Shown: in pieces, positions 1-6,067 of the stretch | Numbering within the stretch: position 1 is the first letter of the stretch | Layout: each line of letters begins with the position of its first letter | Source: JALNXF01 sp964555845 | Lineage (GTDB): Bacteria > Patescibacteriota > Gracilibacteria > BD1-5 > UBA2023 | Assembly: GCA_964555845.1 (NCBI GenBank) | Contig: CAZKUA010000011.1 | Coordinates: forward strand, 1-33,227 | Reading direction: 5' to 3' | Length of the DNA stretch: 33,227 nucleotides | Notes under the pieces: model-generated | Databases searched by the model: none | What the model was told of the DNA's origin: nothing | Seen by the model: only the letters and a program-made list of their open reading frames with translations | Made by a program: the position numbers and the translations under genes

Positions 1-628
1 TTATTGCCAATTCCACATTTTTTCATTTTACAAGACGTCAATTTATAAAGAGATTCTGATCCTGAGACCGGTCTCCCGGAGGAGACCGATCTCTTATAAA
101 GAATTCTGTATCAATAACCGGATAAATAACATCAGATTTAGCCTTAAAATACTTCAAAACTTCGTTTCTTATAAAATTAGAATTAGAAATAATTTTATCA
201 ATTTTACCAATAATTAATCTCTCAACAAATCTCTTAAAATAGACTAGAATTGATTTATTTTGAGGCAAATAATAAACTGGAATATTTTGCAAATACCAGA
301 AAATTTTTAATCTTGGATTAAAAATTTTAGCTAGTACCGCCACGAAGTGCATTGGTGAATTTCAAGCTAGGATTATATCATATTTTCTAAGAGAAAAACT
401 GAGAGATATTATTCAAAAAAATTTAGAAAATCATTTTAAGTTAAGATTTATAATATTTAAATTCTTGTTTAATTCAGGGAAACAATTGGCTTTATCAAAA
501 GAAAAAGTATAAAAATCTACACTATTTTTATCTTGTAGGTAAGTTGAAATCAAGAAAAGCATCTTAACTGCTCATCCCATAACCTTCGCTTGTGGATGTA
601 ATACCGCGATTTTCATAATTTTATTCAT
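1..628 (-). CDS. Group 1 (GT4-like) glycosyltransferase, 3' end outside window
   Basis: Probably transfers a sugar from an activated donor during cell-surface glycan assembly. About 209 codons are visible: the N-terminal Rossmann half of a GT-B fold and the start of the second half. Seen: a segment with NSPMHFVAVLAKIF, then IISNSNFIRNEVLKYF and DVIYPVIDTEFF, the usual layout before the inter-domain linker, then INGRLVKGKNVELAI, which matches the opening of the GT1 domain (GRLVKEKGVD type). TGA must be read as Gly several times. The ATG at 628 is preceded by GGGAG, but that lies in a dispersed repeat; a second in-frame ATG at 616 gives the more typical MKIAVLHP start. A small palindrome at 64-93 is translated as about 10 extra residues in the linker. 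The exact acceptor and sugar cannot be told. Confidence 0.85.
64..93. repeat. Short palindrome inside the glycosyltransferase gene
   Basis: The 12-mer GAGACCGGTCTC is a perfect palindrome, and the 30-base stretch is an imperfect larger one (second arm GAGACCGATCTC). It is flanked by near-identical sequences at 42-60 and 94-113 (TTATAAAG-ATTCTG), so it looks like an insertion with a duplicated target, or a tandem duplication. The reading frame stays open and the encoded stretch is rich in Arg, Asp, Ser and Pro. Confidence 0.6.
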
Positions 629-636
629 TCTTATTT

Positions 637-672
637 CTCCCTCGCCCAGTCGGGAGAGGGTTGGGGTGAGGG
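637..672. repeat. Dispersed repeat, CCCTCTCCC...GGGGTGAGGG type
   Basis: The stretch CTCCCTCGCCCAGTCGGGAG followed by AGGGTTGGGGTGAGGG is an inverted-repeat unit much richer in G+C than its surroundings. Related copies lie at 17071-17108, inside a gene, and at 26011-26044, next to groES. This copy separates the glycosyltransferase start from the stop of the SLH protein. Its GGGAG also falls where a ribosome site would be for the 628 start. Confidence 0.7.
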
Positions 673-676
673 TTTT

Positions 677-1888
677 TTAAACCTTATCTCTCAAATTATA
701 TAAAATATTTGCCACATCTTCTCTTTTGATATAATCATTTGGGTAAAATTTTGAATTTGAAATATCTAGAAGTCAATTAGAGGCCACATAATAGACATAT
801 TTCTCATACCAAGCTCATTTTGGAATATCACTAAAAAGTGAGGTTGAAGTATTAGAAATATTTTGTTTTCAGATTATAGTATTAAGGATTACAGCTATTG
901 CCTCCGCTCTCGTAATTGAATTATTTGGACCAAAAGTGCCATCATCATATCATTTAATTATTCAGGCATTTTTCGCAGTTGCAATATATTTATAAGACCA
1001 GTCTGACTTTGATACATCAGAAAAATTTATAGAAACATCACTTAGTGGTTTTTTTGCAAAATTAAAAGTAAGAGCCAGAAGTTCAGCTCTAGAAATATTA
1101 TTTTCTGGCCTAAAACTACCATCGCTAAATCATTTTGTAATTCAAGTTTTTGCTAAATAATTTATTGGCTCATTACTAGTGTCTACATCTGTAAAATAAG
1201 CTTTATTTTCATCGCTATTATCAGTAAGTCAAATATCCAAAGATGCAATTTTTTCACTACTTTTTTCTATTCATTTATAAGGCAAACTATCAAGATAAAC
1301 TAGCGGATTTATTGTATATTTTTTACCGTTTTCAATATTTAATCATTTATTTGCAGCCTCAAAAAAACTCAATCCAGCATCGCTCGCTTCTTTAAAAGAA
1401 TATGGCCAATAAGGATGAAAAGGTGCGGTATTTCTATCAATTTGAAAATGTAAATGTTCTCATGATGAATTTCCTGTACTTCAACTTTTTCCAATTATAT
1501 CTCATTCACCAACCTTATCTCAAGTACTTACGCTTAATTCAGATAAGTGCAGATAATTACTAAATAATGTAGTCTTAATATTATTTTCTGGGTCTACAGC
1601 ATTTTCGTGTTTTATCACAACATAATTTCCGTTTGAGGCATTAGTTCAGGCAAAATGAACGGTTCAAGGTAAACAAGCAAGAACTACATCATTTTTTGTT
1701 TGGGGAAAAATATCAACCCCTGGGTGACTTCCTACATATTCACGAACATCTCCAGGAATATAATTACCCAAATAAGTTGTAGTAAAAATATTTGTAAGCT
1801 TATCTAAATTATTTGGATCGTAAGGTTTTTTGGTTTTTAATGGGTACATAAATTTTAAAATTAAAAAATACAGGAGAAATTGTATCAT
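677..1888 (-). CDS. Exported M23 peptidase with three C-terminal SLH repeats
   Basis: Likely a surface peptidoglycan endopeptidase tied to the cell wall by S-layer homology repeats. With TGA as Gly it gives 403 residues. Seen in order: a hydrophobic N-terminus (MIQFLLYFLILKF) that could be a signal or anchor; an M23/LytM core with HPGVDIF near residue 55 and EHLHFQI near residue 144, the His/Asp zinc ligands of the family; then three SLH modules, shown by FSDGSFRPENNISRAELLAL, YDDGTFGPNNSITRAEAIAV and a last copy ending YIKREDVANILYNLRDKV. The start is uncertain. ATG 1888 overlaps a good promoter-like sequence (1879-1906). A TTG at 1906 would lengthen the hydrophobic segment; ATG 1849 would fit the promoter but remove it. 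SLH domains usually bind secondary wall polymers, which hints at a monoderm-like envelope. Confidence 0.87.
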
Positions 1889-1906
1889 AATAAATACATA
1901 AGTCAA
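1879..1906 (-). promoter_or_regulatory. Promoter-like sequence overlapping the start of the M23/SLH gene
   Basis: On the minus strand TTGACT (1901-1906) and TACAAT (1879-1884) are separated by 16 bases, the same geometry seen before the prepilin-like gene and lysS. If it is used, transcription would begin near 1872, downstream of the ATG at 1888, which would favour the ATG at 1849. Confidence 0.5.
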
Positions 1907-1980
1907 AAAAATATTGTTTACAATACAAATTAATGTATTTTAAAAGAATTTTTTTGGTTGTTTTTATCTCAATAAAAGCA

Positions 1981-2013
1981 AAAGGCCCTCGATGAATTTC
2001 ACCAAAGACCTTT
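1981..2013 (-). terminator. Strong rho-independent terminator closing the small-gene island
   Basis: Read on the minus strand, AAAGGTCTTTGGTGAA pairs with TTCATCGAGGGCCTTT through a short loop; the stem is about 16 pairs with several G-U pairs and is followed by a T-rich run (TTTTGCTTTTATT). It stands just downstream of the last small island gene and before the M23/SLH promoter, so it separates the two units. Confidence 0.7.
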
Positions 2014-2090
2014 ATTTTCCCTTCCTTTTTTCTTTTTTTGTTTTTGTTTTTACGCCACATTTTATTTATCAGGCCATTCTCTCAATTTCG

Positions 2091-2237
2091 TTACCTCCTC
2101 GTCTTTCTGGCAATAGCCGGTATGACAATGTAAGCAGATTCCTTTTCGGTTTCTGCACCCCTAAATGAATTGAAAATTGCGGAGACATTCAGTTCCTCTT
2201 TTTTCGGTTCCTCATGTCTAAATTTGGACAAATTCAC
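2091..2237 (-). CDS. Small soluble unknown protein, island gene 5 (48 aa)
   Basis: Not recognised. The GTG start follows AAGGAGG (2248-2254) by 10 bases, a consensus ribosome site rare in the host genes here. The product begins MNLSKFRHEEPKKEEL, is charged in its first half and ends AIARKTRR, with no membrane segment or cysteine. It stops at TAA, and the AGGAGG of its last two codons could serve as a ribosome site for a 7-codon frame that follows. Glycine is written GGN and no in-frame TGA occurs, so it reads the same in code 11 and code 25. Confidence 0.55.
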   Translation of the reverse strand: MNLSKFRHEEPKKEELNVSAIFNSFRGAETEKESAYIVIPAIARKTRR

Positions 2238-2260
2238 CTTTATGTCACCTCCTTCTTTAT

Positions 2261-2443
2261 TCAGATTTTGTACCGATGTGTTGGTTTGCCTTCATTATTG
2301 ATGCCACAGGTTACATATCCTGTCATCATCTTTTCAAGTAAGGGCATTCCTGAAATCTTTTTTGCCGACACAGCACCCGCAACGATTAAAAACGTTAAAT
2401 AGAGTGCGATGAGAAAGAATGGAAAATATGGAATGAGTTCCAA
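2261..2443 (-). CDS. Small single-pass membrane protein, island gene 4 (60 aa)
   Basis: Not recognised. I chose the TTG start at 2443 because AGGAGG (2452-2457) lies 8 bases upstream; a GTG at 2452 would abut that site. Residues 4-26 (IPYFPFFLIALYLTFLIVAG) form one transmembrane helix, followed by a short polar tail with one cysteine (TGYVTCGINNEGK). The gene ends at TGA. If TGA were Gly, seven more residues would be added before a TAA (GIKKEGGDI-like tail). The TGA lies next to the ribosome site of the following gene, which suits a real stop. Confidence 0.6.
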   Translation of the reverse strand: MELIPYFPFFLIALYLTFLIVAGAVSAKKISGMPLLEKMMTGYVTCGINNEGKPTHRYKI

Positions 2444-2448
2444 GAATA

Positions 2449-2640
2449 TCACCTCCTAGCGTTGATCAAAACAGTTGAGTTGAGCGATTTTGCTCGCCAG
2501 TCCCTCATTTTTTCGAGGAAATCACACAGTTCGTGGGGCTTCCTATTTCCTCCTGGAATCTTGTCAAGATCGATTACAAAATCTAATCTCTTGGACTCTT
2601 TTGTAAGGGTTTCACCATAATTCCTCCTCGTGTTGATCAA
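2449..2640 (-). CDS. Small unknown protein, island gene 3 (about 63 aa, start unclear)
   Basis: Not recognised. The frame encodes a soluble, charged product containing SKRLDFVIDLDKIPGG and LCDFLEKMRDWRAKSL, and ends at a TGA that overlaps the AGGAGG of gene 4. The start is odd. The TTG at 2640 overlaps the stop of gene 2 (TTGA), but the strong AGGAGG at 2623-2628 lies inside the frame, and the ATG it would serve (2618) is in another frame that closes after 11 codons at TAG. Either translation is coupled through the TTG, or a one-base shift separates the true start from the body of the gene. Confidence 0.45.
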   Translation of the reverse strand: MINTRRNYGETLTKESKRLDFVIDLDKIPGGNRKPHELCDFLEKMRDWRAKSLNSTVLINARR

Positions 2641-2819
2641 AAGGAACAAACAGGTTCTTCGCTTTGGGTTTGCTTCCGCGGTTTGACGAAGTTTTCGGCA
2701 AGTTTGTCGATTGCAGACGAACTACATCTTCTTTGACAAACCTGCCGAGTATGACAAGTCTTGCATTGGTTGCAAGACTTGTCATACTTCTCACCACAAA
2801 GTTGTATTCTCTCAACCAT
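2637..2819 (-). CDS. Cysteine-rich small protein, island gene 2 (60 aa)
   Basis: Not recognised. The ATG follows a G-rich ribosome site (GGGGGGTGAGTC) that overlaps the stop of gene 1. Seven cysteines lie in about 60 residues, six of them between residues 8 and 32 (CGEKYDKSCNQCKTCHT, VCQRRCSS) in C-x2-C spacing that could bind metal or form a small zinc ribbon. That part of the gene coincides with a perfect 18-bp inverted repeat (2748-2788). It ends with TGA. In code 25 genes 1 and 2 would fuse through the intervening TGA and run on to a TAG, but each TGA is followed at once by its own ribosome site or start, so I read them as stops. Confidence 0.55.
   Translation of the reverse strand: MVERIQLCGEKYDKSCNQCKTCHTRQVCQRRCSSSAIDKLAENFVKPRKQTQSEEPVCSF
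2748..2788. repeat. Perfect 18-bp inverted repeat with 5-base loop, within island gene 2
   Basis: The arm AGTATGACAAGTCTTGCA at 2748-2765 is the exact reverse complement of 2771-2788, separated by TTGGT. A second inverted repeat adjoins it: CGGCA-GTTTGTC arms at 2696-2708 and 2735-2747 with one mismatch. There is no T-run, so it is not a simple terminator; it could form an RNA stem in the messenger or be a protein or recombinase site. Confidence 0.75.
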
Positions 2820-2822
2820 GAC

Positions 2823-2942
2823 TCACCCCCCTGTCGGTAAATGCGCAAGAATCGAAATCACGAAAAGTGCAAAAAAGACGATGGGAACGTAGGACGGAAG
2901 TCCTTCACGCTGATTAGATTCACCAACTTGTTTTTCTTCCAT
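2823..2942 (-). CDS. Small single-pass membrane protein, island gene 1 (39 aa)
   Basis: Not recognised. It starts at ATG 2942 after GGAGGGGGG and encodes a short polar head (MEEKQVGESNQREGLP) and one transmembrane helix (VPIVFFALFVISILAHL), then PTGG and TGA. It is the first gene of the island, about 100 bases downstream of the pseudouridine synthase stop, with a TTGACA element at 3030-3035 upstream. The TGA overlaps the ribosome site of gene 2 (GGGGGGTGAGTCATG), a tight arrangement that makes TGA look like a stop here, unlike in the rest of the window. Confidence 0.55.
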   Translation of the reverse strand: MEEKQVGESNQREGLPSYVPIVFFALFVISILAHLPTGG

Positions 2943-3005
2943 AACCCCCCTCCAATTGAGATTTTATTTTTGTTTGAGAAATCTTAAAATTAATGATTCA
3001 CAAAA

Positions 3006-3035
3006 ATAACTTAACGGTTTTTTTGATATTGTCAA
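3006..3035 (-). promoter_or_regulatory. Possible promoter of the small-gene island
   Basis: A consensus TTGACA lies at 3030-3035 on the minus strand, about 90 bases before the first island gene. The matching -10 is weak (AAGTTA/TTAAGT about 17 bases on), so only the -35 is convincing. It lies immediately past the TAG of the pseudouridine synthase. Confidence 0.35.
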
Positions 3036-3044
3036 ATTTTTTGT

Positions 3045-3758
3045 CTAACTTAGGTCTATTTTGAGTCTTTTTGAAAGGGAGATTAGTTCTTTTGGAGATA
3101 ATTTAGTATATTCTCACTCAGCCAAATCTCAAAGCATAATATTCTCTATTCTAACACGCTTTAGTTTCTTTACTTCGTGTCATACTTTTTCTACCATTCT
3201 TCTAATTTGTCTATTTCTTCACTCTTTTAGAATTATTGAAAAGGTTCCTGAGTTAATTCTTGTAATTTCTGCTTCTTTTGTTTTTTTTCAGAGAATATAA
3301 ATTCACTCACTCATTGTAGACAATTCCTCATCTCATATTTTCCCATAAACCTCTACAATATATTCTTTTTCATGTTCATATCTTGGATGAATTAAATAAT
3401 TACTCAGTCTTCCGTCATTTGTGAGAAGAATTAATCCTGTGGTATTTTTATCAAGTCTACCAATTGGAAATACTCTTTCTGGAATATTTACAATATCTAG
3501 AATACCAGTTTCTCAATCTTGACGACAAGTTGTAATAATTCAATACGGTTTATTTAATTTATAATAGACATTAGTTTGAATTAGTTTAATTTCCTCATTT
3601 TTTAGTGTAATTTTATCTAGTTCATCATCTACACTTTGGCCAATTGTGGCCTTTTTTCCATTTACAAGAACAAGTCCAGCTCCGATATATTCCTCTGCTT
3701 TTCTGCGAGAGCAAATTCCTGCTTGACTTAGATACTTTTGTAGTCTTAAGGTTGTCAT
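3045..3758 (-). CDS. 16S/23S rRNA pseudouridine synthase, RsuA/RluB family
   Basis: Isomerises a specific uridine in ribosomal RNA to pseudouridine. The 237-residue product has an N-terminal S4 RNA-binding domain (RLQKYLSQAGICSRRKAEEY, residues about 5-24, ending near LVNGK) and the catalytic domain with GRLDKNTTGLILLTNDG, whose Asp is the catalytic residue, followed by YEHEKEYIVEV and RNRQIRRMVE, all typical of the family. In-frame TGA supplies glycines. The RsuA and RluB branches cannot be split with certainty by eye. The gene stops at TAG directly before the small-gene island, and a palindromic repeat (3792-3927) lies upstream of its start. Confidence 0.92.
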
Positions 3759-3791
3759 AGTAAATAGGTTAGTAAATTAAATAATATAGCC

Positions 3792-3927
3792 TGTCATTTC
3801 GAACAAAGTGAGAAATCCCTTTTTATATCACTTTTGAGAAATATAATTTCCAAGTTTAACTTTTCTTTAAATTTTAGTCTCAAAAGATTTGATTTAAAGG
3901 GATTTCTCGTTATCACTCGAAATGACA
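3792..3927. repeat. Long palindromic intergenic repeat (TGTCATTTCGA...AAATGACA)
   Basis: The outer ends TGTCATTTCGA and TCGAAATGACA are inverted, and inside them AGAAATCCCTTT pairs with AAAGGGATTTCT. The element fills the gap between two minus-strand genes and ends just beyond the phosphoesterase stop. Related copies are at 5859-6060 and 9813-9918. A partial GCAGGAATGACAGAG of another family follows at 3937-3951. Confidence 0.8.
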
Positions 3928-3953
3928 AATGAAGTGCAGGAATGACAGAGGAC

Positions 3954-4943
3954 TTAACTAAAATATATTAATTCTCCGTCTGGTTTTTTCACAAAAATTC
4001 TTCAATTCTCATCGCACAATGTTCAGTCAATCATAAATCCAGAAGCCTTACAATGTCATCATCAAGAGAATTTTGAGGCAATTTTTGTGAGATCAAAATC
4101 ATCTCTATTGGTGCGCATAGATCATTTTACTCCGTCTCACTTTTGATATAAAAAAATCACATAATCAACTCCCGAGAGATGATTAAGTTTCGGCGAAATT
4201 AAGCCTCAATTAAATTCCACACTACATCAAATTTTCTCTAAATCATCACTCGTCATATAACTTACTGCATAATTATCTTTTGTAACTAATCTACTTAAAA
4301 TAATTGAATAAAGTTGTAAAAATTTAAAATTTAGACTAGAAAAAAATTCTCTATCAATAATTCAAATATCTCCTCATTTTTCCATTAAATTAGCCGTAAC
4401 TTCAAAAGAATATTTATTTACATTTGAATATGCAAAAGCTCCGGTGTCTGTATAAATTCCAGTCAAAAGGCAAGTGGCAGCATCTGGAGTTATAATATAT
4501 CACATATGTTTGAAAAAATCATATAGTACTATTGAAGCGGCCGGAGTGGATGAGTCCACCAAATTAACATCTCCATAAAATCAATTTGTAATATGATGAT
4601 CTATATTTATAAGCTCTTTATCGCCAAAAATAAACTTCTTGTTTTCTCAAAATCAAGACAATTTAAGTGTCGCAATGTCTACAATAAAAACAAAGTCATA
4701 TTTATTGAGTTGGAAATTTTCTATGATTTTATTAGAATTTGGTAAAAATGAGAATAAACCACAGCTATCCTTGTTGATAATATCAACTTTTTTATTCTTA
4801 AAATTAGTCATAATAACCTCACAAAGTGCGGTAGCTGAGCCAAGAGTATCACCATCTGGGGAAATATGGGTTATTATTGCAATATTTGATGATTTTTTTA
4901 TTAAATCATCAATATACTTATATATAGCTTCAAATTCAGACAT
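3954..4943 (-). CDS. DHH/DHHA1 phosphoesterase (NrnA-like oligoribonuclease / pAp phosphatase)
   Basis: Probably degrades short oligoribonucleotides, cyclic dinucleotide products or pAp. With TGA as Gly it gives 329 residues, a normal NrnA length. Seen: the metal-binding HISPDGDTLGSA near residues 26-37; the defining DHH in INIDHHITN at about 113-119; a second Asp motif around VDSSTPAASIVLYDF; and the DHHA1 substrate motif GGGHCKASGF near the C-terminus, two of whose three glycines are TGA. The neighbours (pseudouridine synthase, MurB, UvrA) are housekeeping genes on the same strand. Substrate choice among nanoRNA, pAp and c-di-AMP/pApA cannot be settled from the sequence. Confidence 0.9.
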
Positions 4944-4955
4944 TTAAATTAGGGT

Positions 4956-5819
4956 TTAATTTTCTATAATATTTATCTCTTGTTTTAATTCTACTCAAAT
5001 TTTTTCAAAAGTCATTTTTTTTGCTAAATTTATCAAATAAAGTACATCTTGATGCGTTGCAGTTCCGTCAGTTGTGATAATATTAGAGTGAAGATCTGAA
5101 ATTTTAGCTCATCAGCGTTTTGTTCAATTTAAATGGCATTCCTTATCTAGAATTCTTCCGGCAAAATCTCACGGCGGATTTCCAAAAACAGATCCACAAC
5201 TAAATCATTTTGGTTGATTTTTAAGTCTAAAGTCCTCTGTAAAAAAATGATCTACATTTTTTGAAATATCAAATTTTACTGAAACCAAAAAGTATTCTCT
5301 ATTGTTTTTTAGAAATGAGGTTCTATATCAAAACTGCATAAAACCGCTATCAACATTAAATATCATATTTTCATCAAAACTATATAAGCAAGCTTCTATG
5401 AAAATATCTTTTACCTCAAGTCAAAAACATCCCGCATTTCAGGCCACGGCTCAACCAACTGTTCCAGGAAGTGAGCTCCATGGTTTTAAGCTTAGATTTC
5501 CATAATCTTTCTCTAATTTTGACGCCAAATAAACAACACTTTCCCCAGAATTCACCTCTAAAATTCAATTTTTTACCTCAAATCATTTCAAATTATTTTT
5601 TATAATAACTCCTTCAAATACGTCAAAAGCAAACAAAATATTGGTTCCTCATCACAAAAAAATGATTTTTAAATCATTTTTATTAGCAAAATCTACAATT
5701 TCTCATAATTTTTCTAAATCATCTTTTTCTTTTAATTCAAAAAAATATTTGGCTACCGCTTTTGTTTTGTAGCCTGAAAAATTTGTAATATCTTTATTTT
5801 GTTCTAAATAGTCTAGCAT
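4956..5819 (-). CDS. murB: UDP-N-acetylenolpyruvoylglucosamine reductase MurB
   Basis: FAD-dependent enzyme that reduces UDP-GlcNAc-enolpyruvate to UDP-MurNAc in peptidoglycan synthesis. The 287-residue product shows the FAD domain motif GGGTNILF, the signature PGTVGGAVAGNAGC (several glycines written TGA), the active-site FGYRTSFL, and in the last third SCGSVFGNPPGDFAGRILD with the catalytic Ser, then GAKISDLHSNIITTDGTATH. The YRxS form and the length suggest a type II (shorter) MurB. It lies 12 bases from the phosphoesterase start, so the two are probably co-transcribed. It supports a peptidoglycan wall in this organism. Confidence 0.94.
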
Positions 5820-5858
5820 AATGATTTAGTTTTAAGATTTTAATGAATTTTGTTTATC

Positions 5859-6060
5859 TGTCATTTCGAGCGAAATATTCCTTCATTTCGTCACCCTGAG
5901 CGGAACGGAGTGTAGTCGAATGGGTCTATTAATTTAATTCTCCCATTTTTTATAAAGGTATTTTATAAGTAAATAGATCCTTCGACTACGTTTCACTTCG
6001 CTCAGGATGACGAAAGTGGGGGTTTCACTCGAAATGACAGAGGAGACACTCGAAATGACA
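5859..6060. repeat. Nested palindromic intergenic repeat between murB and uvrA
   Basis: The outer ends TGTCATTTCGAGCG and TCGAAATGACA are inverted. Nested inside, GTCACCCTGAGCG...GTCGAATGGGTCTATTAA pairs with the strand containing AATAGATCCTTCGAC...CGCTCAGGATGAC (about 5889-6012). An extra CACTCGAAATGACA is tandemly repeated at the end. It finishes 8 bases before the uvrA stop and could form a very stable cruciform or RNA hairpin. Confidence 0.8.
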
Positions 6061-6067
6061 TAATTCA

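Noticed and set aside
1809..2060. A basic 83-residue frame (minus) starting MWRKNKNKKRKK after island gene 5
   Set aside because: The strong terminator stem lies inside it, its far end overlaps the M23/SLH start in another frame, and it has no ribosome site. Possibly a short real peptide truncated in place, but not supportable.
2062..2085. Seven-codon TTG-initiated frame (MREWPDK) after a consensus AGGAGG
   Set aside because: The ribosome site is good, but seven codons are too few to call a gene; it may be a decayed gene start.
2214..2402. Plus-strand 62-residue open frame across the island
   Set aside because: It is antisense to island genes 4 and 5, which have ribosome sites; it has none of its own.
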